A DNA stretch of 64,000 bases, from the NCBI GenBank assembly GCA_900299255.1, contig OMJB01000075.1:45082-109081 (forward strand). The letters are read 5' to 3'. The position numbers were made by a program, and so were the translations under genes. Below the pieces are notes generated by a model. That model was not told where the DNA came from. It ran no database searches and was given only the letters and a program-made list of their open reading frames with translations. Shown piece by piece: positions 38,501-46,102 of the stretch. The DNA comes from Sphingobacteriales bacterium (GTDB lineage Bacteria > Bacteroidota > Bacteroidia > Chitinophagales > Chitinophagaceae). Position 1 is the stretch's first letter; each line of letters begins with the position of its first letter.

Positions 38501-39725
38501 AAGTGCCATCACCGGCTATAGTAGTGATAATACCAGATGTATCTATTTTTCGGATTACACTGTTATTCACATCCCCAATGTATAGGTTGTAAGCGGTGTC
38601 GAAAGCTAGCCCGCAGGGGGTATAAAGAACTGCTGATATAGCAGGGACTCCGTCTCCGAAATAGCCTTGTGCTGAATGAAATGCACAACCGGCAACAGTA
38701 AAAATACTACCTGATAAATTGACTTTCCTGATTCGGTGATTATTGTTGTCGGCAATTAATAATTTGCCCTGAGGGTCCTGAGTGATTCCGGTTGGGTTAT
38801 TCAATTGCGCAGAAAGTGCTGATCCCCCGTCTCCGGAATATCCCCCGCTAACAAAATTCCCCGCAATACGATTAATAATACCGGATGAATTTATCATTCT
38901 GATTTCATTGTTGGAATTATCTGCTACAAATACGTTGCCCGATGTGTCAGCAAAAACATTCGTTACAGAATTGAATTTCGCAGCAGTCGCGGCACCTCCA
39001 TCTCCTGCATATCCAAGTATGCCGCTGCCTGCATAAGTTGTGATAATGCCCGATACATCAACCTTCCGCACTCTGTTGTTTCCATTGTCTGCTATGTATA
39101 TATTGCCAAACTTATCTACGCTAACACCGGTAGGGTTATTAATTTTAGCAAGCGTTGCAGCAAATCCATCTCCGGAAAGCCCTGGTGCTCCGTTTCCAGC
39201 AACGGTTGTAATAATGCCAAAGGCACTAATCTTTCTTATTTTGCAACTAAAGCTGTTATGATCGGCGACATACATGTTGCCTGTTTTGTCAAAGCAAATT
39301 GACATCGGGCTTAGTTCTGCTGCTGTAGCAAGTCCACCGTCACCAAGTTCGCCGCCGCCACCTGTTCCTGCAAAAACTGTGCTGATGCCTACTGCGTTTA
39401 TTTTTATAATGCGGCGGTTGTTCAGGTCTGCAACATATACGTTCCCGAGCGTATCTACTGCAATACCTTTTGGATGGTTGACGGCAAATATGCTCGAAAT
39501 TTTGCCTGTTGAATCAATTTTGCGTATCAGGTTATTGCCATAATCAGACACAAAAATGTTTCCCCATTTGTCTACTGCTACGCTGTTCGGGTTGGCAAGT
39601 TTGCCTGCAGTCGCAGCGCCGCCATCACCCAGCCCGCCCGCTATTGTATTAATATTCTGAGCAGTACTGCGGCTAAAAGCCAGTGTCAGTAACAGTGTTG
39701 CAATTTGTAAAAAACTTTTCCTCAT
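35574..39725 (-). CDS. T9SS protein with 12 NHL repeats and Ig-like modules
   Basis: It has 1383 residues. The signal peptide is MRKSFLQIATLLLTLAFSRS. Twelve NHL-type beta-propeller repeats follow (about 25-690). The repeat unit reads NNPxGVxVDKFGNIYIADNxNNRIRKV, then GIITTxAGxGxxGFxGDGGxAxxA. Twelve copies would fit two six-bladed propellers. About seven Ig-like modules of ~90 residues follow (CSGTKVKC, WYKNGVHVYTGPSY, and similar). A T9SS type A domain ends it (MRLYPNPNNGNFTI, PPGVYTLKLKYS). Propellers of this kind usually bind ligands or other proteins. A surface adhesion or binding role is inferred. Confidence 0.9.
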   Translation of the reverse strand: MRKSFLQIATLLLTLAFSRSTAQNINTIAGGLGDGGAATAGKLANPNSVAVDKWGNIFVSDYGNNLIRKIDSTGKISSIFAVNHPKGIAVDTLGNVYVADLNNRRIIKINAVGISTVFAGTGGGGELGDGGLATAAELSPMSICFDKTGNMYVADHNSFSCKIRKISAFGIITTVAGNGAPGLSGDGFAATLAKINNPTGVSVDKFGNIYIADNGNNRVRKVDVSGIITTYAGSGILGYAGDGGAATAAKFNSVTNVFADTSGNVFVADNSNNEIRMINSSGIINRIAGNFVSGGYSGDGGSALSAQLNNPTGITQDPQGKLLIADNNNHRIRKVNLSGSIFTVAGCAFHSAQGYFGDGVPAISAVLYTPCGLAFDTAYNLYIGDVNNSVIRKIDTSGIITTIAGDGTSGFAGDGGAATSAKFYAPVAVAADKKGNLFICDANNHRVRKVGQSGIITTFAGKGGSGFSGDGGQADSALLNNPYGLAIDKFGNIFISDRNNNRIRKVDTNNIITTIAGTGTAGYFGDGGPANIAQVYQPTSLSLDKHGNIYFADQGNWRIRKIDTSGLISTVAGGGTGLIGGPAIYASLPQQPSGVLADEFGNIFLTAPNYYLLKVDTSGIISNFAGASNGYGGDGAAAINAKLSISYAITVGMVKNTAGDLIFADNGNNRLRIIHNASVTVSAAQDTVCLGSGTVFTSVAIAASVYSLHYHWIKNGAPVGTDSFKYTAPFLNNGDIVYCYITDSRTGLSIAESNRKTMVVVSPTASPSFTAYAYSGTNVCAGTTVNCLTTSIVNGGTTPVFDWYKNGVHVYTGPSYSFVPADHDTVKCKLTSSSPCLFVDTAMSSNIIFTVRAPAYPTIRISDSYSGSALRYCAGSGASCHISNTTLDVSSTFEWFRNGTDVLTGSNYNFVPHNGDFVVCRMITHAACIITDTAYSNTLVFAVDSPANPAVTISSDTSTSICSGTKVKCTAVPVLGGTSPNYTWYLNGTMTSAGSSTYSFTPSNGDSVYCLMVSNWYCILTNTAISNPLKFVYITPLPASVSITISPSDTICLGTSVSASAIPVNGGTAPRFRWHVGFSSIDAGPTYSWTPTSDQPVYCEMFSNICATPRPAVSETAYIHLLLNAPAVSVTADPGNVVCSGVPVTVTATGINEGTAPVYDWYQNGTPVFTGNPFTFLPANGDNIICQLTSNASCLNWPVTYSSPTYFNIDSNPSISVSCMPGNVNFKGTSVKLTASASSGSGNYSLQWYKNNSPIPGATNATYTTSDFSIWDSVYCSLTSYGACVGTVKSNILLMQSYHSMRLYPNPNNGNFTITGNNYDANGNPVEIRIYNAAGKLVYEKEAAFDAITFHTDIDLQRTLPPGVYTLKLKYSLENLSFFFVIK

Positions 39726-39844
39726 TTTTTTGAAAGTTTATGGTTATGGCAGAGGCGCTAAGGTTATTCAGTTGCATTGTCGAAATATATAGCAATTAAA
39801 GATAAGGAATAAATGCAAAAAAGCTGCGGTTAAAGTGGAAGTTT

Positions 39845-39878
39845 ATACTGATATACCGCAAAATGCGGTAATACTGAT
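39845..39878. repeat. Hairpin flanked by direct repeats
   Basis: TACCGCA/TGCGGTA (39854-39860, 39864-39870, 3-nt loop) is bracketed by direct copies of ATACTGAT (39845-39852, 39871-39878). It sits between the divergent NHL protein and DUF885 genes. An operator or terminator is possible. Confidence 0.5.
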
Positions 39879-39914
39879 TGCAAAGAATTCCGTTTATTTA
39901 CACAAACTTACTAC

Positions 39915-41690
39915 ATGAACAAGCTATTGATTCTACTGATTGTACCGTTTATACTGATTTCCTGCAATAATGGGCCGCAACCTGCTGGTAATGAGCGTGC
40001 TGGTAAAAAGCTGGATGCAATGCTCAGCCGATACTGGGAGGAAAGAATGCAGCTGTTTCCGCTTGAAGCAACTGCGAACGGCGACAACAGGTATAACGAC
40101 AGGCTACCCATCAGTATTTCACAGAGTTTCAGGGACAGCCTGGCCAGGTTTTACAGCAAATATCTGGCTGAAGCTAATTCGCTGAACAGTGCAGGATTTG
40201 ACAAAAATGATATGGTTAGTTTAAGGCTGATCAGGTATGAAATGCAGATGGGGCTGGAAGGGTTGAAGTACCCCACCCATTTAATGCCTATGAATCAGTT
40301 CTGGTCGTTTACACTGGAGCTGCCGCAGCTGGGCGCGGGCAGTGGCAATCAACCTTTTAAGACGGTGCAGGACTATGATAACTGGCTGAAACGGCTGTCA
40401 GTATTTCCGGCATGGGCCGATACGGCAATAGCCAATATGCGCAAAGGAATTGCAACCGGTTGGGTGCTGCCTAGGGCACTGGTGGTAAAAATGCTGCCTC
40501 AGCTTAAAGCTGTGGTAGTTTCAAATGATACCAGTAGTATCTTTTATGGGCCTGTAAAAGCAATGCCAGCATCGTTCTCTCAGCCAGAGAAAGAGCGGCT
40601 CAAGGCAGCTTATGAAAAAGCGATTGAGGCTATTGTAAACCCTTCATACAGCAGGCTGTATGATTTTTTTGAAAAAGAGTACCTGCCGAAAGCAAGGGCA
40701 TCGCAGGGGATTGATGGAGTGCCTGACGGCAAGGCCTATTACCAATACTGCATTAAGTACTGGACAACTACCGATCTGTCGCCTGACAGTATATACAATA
40801 CGGGTTTGCGTGAAGTTGCAAGGATTGAAGGCGAGATGAACAAAATAAAGGATGCGGTAGGGTATAAAGGCGATATGCAGTCTTTTTTCAAATACCTGAA
40901 CGAAGATCAGCGATTTGCCCCATTTACATCTGAACAACAGATACTGGATAGTTTCTGGGGCATAAAACGCCTGGAAGGGCCTCAACTGCGAAAGTTGTTT
41001 AATGATACGCCCAAGACTCAGTTTACCATCCGGCAGACTGAAGCATTCCGAGCAGCCTCAGCCAGCGCTGAGTACAATCAGGGGGCTGCCGATGGCAGCC
41101 GGCCAGGTATTTTTTATGTGCCAATCATTGACCCTAAGAAATTTAACTGTGTAGGAATGACCACACTGTTTCTGCATGAAGCCATACCTGGCCACCACTA
41201 TCAGATTTCACTACAGCAGGAAAACAAAGGCCTCCCTATGTTCAGGAGGTTTTGCTGGTATGGTGCATATGGCGAAGGCTGGGCGCACTATTGCGAAACA
41301 CTTGGTAAGGAGCTGGGAGTGTATAACAGCCCGTATCAGTATTTTGGCCATCTGAGTGATGGTATACATCGCGCCATCAGGCTGGTGGTAGATATTGGCA
41401 TGCATGCAAAAGGTATGACAAGGGAAGCCGCCATAAAGTACATGATGGAGCATGAACAAATTACAGAACGTGATGCTACCGCCGAAATTGAAAGGTATAT
41501 GGCCATACCAGGCCAGGCACTTTCGTATAAAATAGGCCAGATGGCTATCAGTGGGGAGCGGAAACACTTTGAAGAACAACTGGGCGCAAAATTCAATATT
41601 GCTTCTTTTCATGATGAGGTATTAAAAGATGGCTGTGTTCCGCTGAACATACTTCACGAAAAAATGGAAGAATGGGCTAAGAGGCAATAA
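39915..41690 (+). CDS. DUF885 family lipoprotein, metallopeptidase-like
   Basis: The N-terminus MNKLLILLIVPFILISCNN is a lipoprotein signal (lipobox ILISC, Cys17). The body is 575 residues of mainly helical DUF885 sequence. The family motif HEAIPGHH (421-428) resembles HExxH-like zinc sites and is followed by an acidic region (GAYGEGWAHYCETLGKELG). DUF885 members are thought to be zinc peptidases; activity and substrate here are inference. It is a single gene facing away from the NHL protein. Confidence 0.88.
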   Translation: MNKLLILLIVPFILISCNNGPQPAGNERAGKKLDAMLSRYWEERMQLFPLEATANGDNRYNDRLPISISQSFRDSLARFYSKYLAEANSLNSAGFDKNDMVSLRLIRYEMQMGLEGLKYPTHLMPMNQFWSFTLELPQLGAGSGNQPFKTVQDYDNWLKRLSVFPAWADTAIANMRKGIATGWVLPRALVVKMLPQLKAVVVSNDTSSIFYGPVKAMPASFSQPEKERLKAAYEKAIEAIVNPSYSRLYDFFEKEYLPKARASQGIDGVPDGKAYYQYCIKYWTTTDLSPDSIYNTGLREVARIEGEMNKIKDAVGYKGDMQSFFKYLNEDQRFAPFTSEQQILDSFWGIKRLEGPQLRKLFNDTPKTQFTIRQTEAFRAASASAEYNQGAADGSRPGIFYVPIIDPKKFNCVGMTTLFLHEAIPGHHYQISLQQENKGLPMFRRFCWYGAYGEGWAHYCETLGKELGVYNSPYQYFGHLSDGIHRAIRLVVDIGMHAKGMTREAAIKYMMEHEQITERDATAEIERYMAIPGQALSYKIGQMAISGERKHFEEQLGAKFNIASFHDEVLKDGCVPLNILHEKMEEWAKRQ

Positions 41691-41786
41691 AGCCTGACTT
41701 ACTGTAAGTATCAATTTACAATGCTTTTGGTGAAGCCTGCATATGAGGTTTGATAAAAACAATACTTCATTATTAGCCACTTCATT

Positions 41787-41794
41787 TATTTTTG
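41787..41794 (+). promoter_or_regulatory. -7 box TATTTTTG of ftcD
   Basis: A full TAnnTTTG match 18 nt before the ATG at 41813. The TTG that begins a longer frame (41792) lies inside this box, so the start is 41813. Confidence 0.5.
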
Positions 41795-41812
41795 CTGCTC
41801 AAACAGGACATA

Positions 41813-43501
41813 ATGAAAGATTTCAAGCATGCAGTTATTGAGTGCGTTCCCAACTTCAGTGAGGGGCGTAATATGGATATTATCAACCAGATTACCGGAG
41901 AGATAGAGCAGGTAGAAGGTGTAAGGTTACTGGACGTTGACCCCGGTAAGGCTACGAACCGTACCGTAGTCACGTTTGTGGGTAATCCGCATGTGGTTAT
42001 AGAAGCTGCTTTCAGAGCTATTAAAAAAGCAGGCGAACTTATAGATATGCGTACTCATAAGGGTGAGCACCCTAGGATGGGAGCGACAGATGTGTGTCCG
42101 TTGATACCCATATCGGGAATTACCGCAGAAGAAACAGTGGTATTTGCTAATGAGCTGGGTAAGCGTGTTGCAGAGGAATTGAAGATACCCGTATATCATT
42201 ATGAATACGCCGCAACTGCTGATCACAGGCGAAATCTTGCCGACATAAGAAGCGGCGAGTATGAGGGATTTGCAGCCAAAATACTGAAACCCGAATGGAA
42301 GCCCGATCATGGTCACCCGGTGTTTAACGAAAAAAGCGGCGCTACCGTAATAGGTGTAAGAGATTTTCTGATAGCGTATAACATTAACCTGAATACAACT
42401 TCGACCAGAAGGGCGAATGCGGTTGCTTTTGACATAAGGGAAAAAGGCAGGCAGAAGAAAGACGCCAATGGCAAGATAGTGAAGGATGCAAGCGGCGAAC
42501 CAGTTTGGGAGCCAGGATTGCTTAAAAGTGTTAAAGCAATTGGTTGGTTTATAGAGGAATATGGAATTGCCCAGATATCAGTGAATCTGACCAACATGAA
42601 TGTGACTCCACTACATGTATTGTTTGACACAGCGTGTGAGCGTGCGGCCGCAAGGGGTATGAGGGTAACCGGCAGTGAACTGGTGGGGCTCGTACCACTG
42701 CAGGCAATGCTGGAAGCCGGTAAGTACTTTCTGCAAAAACAACAGAGAAGCATAGGGGTGGGAGAGGCTGAGCTGGTGCGGATAGCAATAAAATCAATGG
42801 GGCTGGATGAACTGGGTACTTTTGACCCAAGGAAGAAGATTATTGAATACCAATTGCAGGATCAGGCAGCGAAAAAGCTGGTGGATATGTCCCTGGCGAG
42901 ATTTGCACAGGAAACAGCAGCTGAAACTCCAGCGCCCGGTGGTGGCTCAATTGCTGCCTACTGCGGCGTTCTGGGAGCAGCACTGGGTACCATGGTCGCC
43001 AACTTGTCGGCACATAAAAAAGGCTGGGATGCCCGCTGGGAAGAATTCTCAGTTCAGGCCGAGAAGGGACAGGCACTTATGAAGGAACTGTTGTTTCTGG
43101 TAGATGAAGATACCAATGCTTATAATAAAATCATGTCTGCGTTTGGCTTACCAAAAGCAACCGATGAAGAAAAAGCCGCACGCAAGGCTGCAATTGACGA
43201 AGCTACTGTATACGCTATTAAAATACCTTTCCGCACAATGGAGCTGGCATACCAGTCGTTTGCACTGGCAAAATCCATGGTGATGACCGGTAATCCGAAC
43301 TGTGCCAGCGATGCCGGGGTGGGGGCACTATGTGCAAGGGCTGCGGTAAAAGGTACTTATCTTAACGTGAGAACCAATGCCAAAGGGCTTGAAGCAAATG
43401 CAGAAGTTACAGAGATTCTGGCCAGGGCAGAGGAGATGAATAAAGGCTGCGAACTTCTGGAACAGGAGGTATGGAATATAGCGCTGGAGAAAATGAAGTA
43501 A
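41813..43501 (+). CDS. ftcD: Bifunctional glutamate formimidoyltransferase / formimidoyl-THF cyclodeaminase
   Basis: It joins the last histidine-degradation step to one-carbon metabolism: formimino transfer to tetrahydrofolate, then ring closure with NH3 release. The N-terminal transferase (about 1-335) shows PNFSEGRNMDIINQI, DVDPGKATNRTVVTFVG and HKGEHPRMGATDVCPLIPI. The C-terminal cyclodeaminase (about 365-562) shows TPAPGGGSIAAYCGVLGAALGTMVANLS and the ANCASDAGVG-type stretch. Length 562 aa fits the fused form known in Bacteroidota and vertebrates. No hut genes are adjacent. The IS element begins 8 bp after its stop. Confidence 0.95.
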   Translation: MKDFKHAVIECVPNFSEGRNMDIINQITGEIEQVEGVRLLDVDPGKATNRTVVTFVGNPHVVIEAAFRAIKKAGELIDMRTHKGEHPRMGATDVCPLIPISGITAEETVVFANELGKRVAEELKIPVYHYEYAATADHRRNLADIRSGEYEGFAAKILKPEWKPDHGHPVFNEKSGATVIGVRDFLIAYNINLNTTSTRRANAVAFDIREKGRQKKDANGKIVKDASGEPVWEPGLLKSVKAIGWFIEEYGIAQISVNLTNMNVTPLHVLFDTACERAAARGMRVTGSELVGLVPLQAMLEAGKYFLQKQQRSIGVGEAELVRIAIKSMGLDELGTFDPRKKIIEYQLQDQAAKKLVDMSLARFAQETAAETPAPGGGSIAAYCGVLGAALGTMVANLSAHKKGWDARWEEFSVQAEKGQALMKELLFLVDEDTNAYNKIMSAFGLPKATDEEKAARKAAIDEATVYAIKIPFRTMELAYQSFALAKSMVMTGNPNCASDAGVGALCARAAVKGTYLNVRTNAKGLEANAEVTEILARAEEMNKGCELLEQEVWNIALEKMK

Positions 43502-43508
43502 GATATAA

Positions 43509-43528
43509 TGGCAAAAAATGGTTGGTGA
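43509..43528 (+). repeat. Left terminal inverted repeat
   Basis: TGGCAAAAAATGGTTGGTGA, an exact inverted copy of 44750-44769. Confidence 0.95.
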
Positions 43529-43561
43529 ATCCCTCTAAAACTTAACACAGTAAAGGGTTTG

Positions 43562-43599
43562 AAAGAAGTTTATTGAAACTGGTTTCAATAAACTTCTTT
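43562..43599. repeat. Near-perfect 38-nt palindrome before the transposase
   Basis: The arms 43562-43579 and 43582-43599 are 18 bp, perfectly complementary, with a 2-nt centre. They lie between the left repeat and the transposase ATG (43610). It could shield the transposase from transcription entering from ftcD, or act as a transposase or host-factor site. The T-rich stretch after it fits a terminator. Confidence 0.85.
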
Positions 43600-43609
43600 T
43601 GCTTTTAAA

Positions 43610-44577
43610 ATGGCACATAAAAACGATGCTGGGCATGCGGTAGTTTGAACGTTATCAAATGGAGCATTCGAAATGGAAAACAGCGATATAAGTGTAAGAA
43701 TTGCGATGTCTATTTTACTTCGAAAAATGAAAGGGTTAGGAAAGCAAATATGTTTCCATGGTTTGAGCAATGGATCATGCATCGCGCTACCCTAAATGAG
43801 CTTTCTGTTGAAAGTGGATATTCAAAAAGGAAACTTCAATCTTTGTTTGATCAATATCTTTTGAGCCCTCCGACTTTCGTCATCCATCGCAGGATTAGTT
43901 TATACTTGATTGTAGACGGAACTTACTTTAATGAAGGTTTGTGCCTGATTCTGTACTATGATAGTGAACTGAAATATGCTCTGTTGTATAGATTTTCAAC
44001 CAATGAATTTTACACGGAAATAAAAGAAAATTTAGAAAATCTGAAACAATTAGGCATTGACGTATCTGCTGTTACCAGTGATGGGAAGCGAGCGATTATT
44101 AATGCGGTAAAAAAGGTATATCCTAATGCAGTTGTACAACGCTGTATGGTGCATGTGCAGCGGGATGTGTTAAAATGGCTGACCAGGAAACCGAAATCAG
44201 AAGCTGCTAAAGAACTACGTTATTTAGCAGGTCTATTACACCATATACGAGGTATGGTCGAACAGCACATGTGGATAATTGCGTTTGAAAAATGGTATAG
44301 TAAACACAGAATAATTATCGAACAAAAAGTATATCACACTCCCACTGGAAGGTGGTGGTATAAACACAGGGCGCTTAGAAGAGCAGCAGTCATGATTAAA
44401 AGAGCAAATGCAGATATGTTCCATTTTATTGGAAATGGGAAAATACCAAAAACAACCAATGCTTTAGACTCATATTTTGGCCACCTCAAAGGAACGCTAA
44501 ATATACACAGAGGGTTGTCGAAGGAACATAGGAAAGGATTTATACTTAGGTATTTACATCTGAAAAGTATACGCTAA
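43610..44577 (+). pseudogene. IS256-variant-like transposase with N-terminal zinc ribbon, frameshifted
   Basis: A DDE-type transposase of the MULE/IS256-like superfamily. It shows VDGTYFNEGL (first Asp), VTSDGKRAIINAV (second Asp), QRCMVHVQRDVL and TTNALDSYFGHLK near the end. The zinc ribbon CWACGS...CKNC lies at the N-terminus. The frame has no start upstream of the ribbon: TTG at 43645 would cut off its first Cys pair. ATG at 43610 is in another frame, and one extra A in the A5 run (43619-43623) joins them into MAHKKRCWACGSL, 322 aa. This is either a damaged gene or slippage at the A run, a mechanism used by some ISs to limit transposase. Which residue is the third acid is not certain. Confidence 0.78.
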
Positions 44578-44588
44578 TATGAGTTTTC

Positions 44589-44739
44589 TTAGCCATGAAG
44601 CTAACCAGTAATAATATAAAAAGGAGTTGATTGCTCAACTCCCGTATTACTGTATAAGCATCAATCTTATTGCTAGCAGGTTGCTCTCCAGCAGAGCCTG
44701 TTTCCCCTTCGGATTGATGCAGGGAAATTATCGCTAATT
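44589..44739 (+). ncRNA. Structured 3' region of the IS, candidate RNA
   Basis: Four stem-loops stand in a row between the transposase stop and the right repeat. Stem 1: TTAGC/GCTAA (44589-44604). Stem 2: CAGTAATA/TATTACTG (44606-44613, 44645-44652) with an inner GGAGTTGA/TCAACTCC (44623-44642, 4-nt loop). Stem 3: GCATCAATC/GATTGATGC (44658-44666, 44712-44720) with an inner CAGG..CCTG and GCTCT/AGAGC hairpin. Stem 4: AATTA/TAATT (44726-44739). They may be a transcript with a role in the element, an end-binding site or a terminator. None is proven. Confidence 0.45.
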
Positions 44740-44749
44740 GTTTGAAAAA

Positions 44750-44769
44750 TCACCAACCATTTTTTGCCA
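44750..44769 (-). repeat. Right terminal inverted repeat
   Basis: Exact inverted copy of 43509-43528. Confidence 0.95.
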
Positions 44770-44801
44770 CATTACCTGAAGTAAACAAAACGGCAGGCAT
44801 G

Positions 44802-44839
44802 ACATAGAAAAGCCATGGAATTCCGTGGCTTTTCTATGT
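44802..44839 (-). terminator. Terminator of the DksA-like gene
   Basis: A perfect 14-bp stem (ACATAGAAAAGCCA, 44802-44815, complement 44826-44839) has a 10-nt loop that is itself palindromic (GGAATTCC). On the minus strand a T-rich stretch follows (GTTTTGTTT). It lies 16 bp after the stop at 44855. Confidence 0.8.
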
Positions 44840-44854
44840 TAGCTATCAGAAAGG

Positions 44855-46090
44855 CTAATTCTGTTTGGATGCCATCATCTTCTTCGCTTCAATGCTCAAA
44901 GTGGCATGAGGCACTGCACGAAGGCGGGCCTTATCAATCAGGTTACCGGTAACGCGGCAAATGCCATAGGTTTTGTTTTCAATACGTACCAGTGCTTTTT
45001 CCAGATGAGACATAAACTGAATCTGGCGGCTGGCCAGCTGAGCCAGTTGCTCGCGTTCCATAGCACCAGAGCCATCCTCCATATTCATGTACCTGTTTTC
45101 GGTATCGTCAGTACCAGCCTCGTCTTTGCGGGTAATGAGCCCTTGAAGGTAGTTCAGTTCCTTGCGGGCCGCATCGAGGCGGCTTACAATAATATCTTTA
45201 AACTCCAGCAGTTCTTCATCGCTGTAACGAAATACTGGCCCCTGCTTAACTACTGGCTCATCCAATATAGACCTGTAAGTTTCAGGCTGATATTGTGACA
45301 TCGCATTAGAAGAACTCTCTTTCTTTGATTTAGATTTGTTCTCCAGCTTACGGTGCGCGATTATAACATTTGGCTTCTTTTCAGTTGGTTTGGCAGCGGG
45401 CGTAGCCATTGGTTTTGGCGCTGCAGGATTTACCTTTACAGGCATCTGAGTTATAGTCAGCTTCTTGCCAGTTTTTACCGGAGCTTTAGTTTTCACAGGT
45501 TCTTTCACCTCTGGTTTCACAGGTGCTTTAGCCTTCACTTCAGGTTTAGCGGGTGCCTTAGCTTTTACCTTAGGCTTTGCAGTTTTCTTAGCAGCAGGTT
45601 TAGGCGCGGCCGGTTTTACCACCGGTTTGGCTGGTGTTTTAGCGGCCGGTTTAGCTGCTGGTTTAGAAGCAGTTTTTGCTGGCGCTTTTGCAGCTGGCTT
45701 AGCAGCTGGTTTTGCTGCAGGTTTTGCCGTTACTTTTGCAACTGGTTTAGCAGGAGCAGATTTCTTTGCAGGTGCTGCTTTTTTCGCAGGCGCCGCTTTT
45801 TTTGCAGCCGTTACCGTTTTTTTCGCTGGTGCAGCTTGCTTTACATTCCTTTTACTCACAGTACTTTGCTTATTTTTTGAGTCAGTTGATTTACTTGAAG
45901 TCTTTTTGTTTTTGGGTGCAGCACTTTTGGCTGTTACTTTCTTAGCCGGTGCGGTACCTTTTTTAGGAGCAGGTTTTTCTTTTGATTTCGTTACGGCCAC
46001 AGGTTTCTTAGTTGGAGTCGCCTTTTTTGCACCAGCAGTTGGTTTTGCGCTTTTAGTGGGCTTGGCTGTCTTTTTGTTGTTAGTGGCCAT
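44855..46090 (-). CDS. TraR/DksA-like protein with histone H1-like tail
   Basis: It has 411 residues. Residues 1 to ~255 are a low-complexity tail of Lys, Ala and Pro (KKAAPAKKAAPAKK, AAKPAAKPAAKPA and KAPVKPEVK), the type of eukaryotic H1 and bacterial H1-like proteins that bind DNA. The C-terminal ~120 residues match a DksA/TraR domain: DEELLEFKDIIVSRLDAARKELNYLQGLITRKDE is the coiled coil, with TYGICRVTGNLIDKARLRAVPHATL after it. Only one of the four zinc-finger Cys remains (C of GICRVTG). Members with a degenerate finger are known in Bacteroidota. A role in nucleoid binding or in setting RNA polymerase activity is inferred. It is 12 bp from ileS on the same strand. Confidence 0.85.
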   Translation of the reverse strand: MATNNKKTAKPTKSAKPTAGAKKATPTKKPVAVTKSKEKPAPKKGTAPAKKVTAKSAAPKNKKTSSKSTDSKNKQSTVSKRNVKQAAPAKKTVTAAKKAAPAKKAAPAKKSAPAKPVAKVTAKPAAKPAAKPAAKAPAKTASKPAAKPAAKTPAKPVVKPAAPKPAAKKTAKPKVKAKAPAKPEVKAKAPVKPEVKEPVKTKAPVKTGKKLTITQMPVKVNPAAPKPMATPAAKPTEKKPNVIIAHRKLENKSKSKKESSSNAMSQYQPETYRSILDEPVVKQGPVFRYSDEELLEFKDIIVSRLDAARKELNYLQGLITRKDEAGTDDTENRYMNMEDGSGAMEREQLAQLASRQIQFMSHLEKALVRIENKTYGICRVTGNLIDKARLRAVPHATLSIEAKKMMASKQN

Positions 46091-46102
46091 AACTATTTAT
46101 TT

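Larger units (their letters stand above)
43509..44769 (+). mobile_element. Insertion sequence with 20-bp terminal inverted repeats
   Basis: The 1261-bp element is bounded by perfect 20-bp inverted repeats (43509-43528 and 44750-44769). It holds a DDE-type transposase, a strong palindrome before it and a chain of stem-loops after it. Its composition is more AT-rich than the flanking genes. No clear target-site duplication is visible: 8-9 bp on each side (left ends AGATATAA, right starts CATTACCT) do not match. It inserted after ftcD. The transposase reads through a predicted frameshift, so the copy may be inactive. Confidence 0.88.

Noticed and set aside
41792..41812. TTG start for ftcD
   Set aside because: It lies inside the TATTTTTG -7 box; ATG 41813 begins the conserved sequence.
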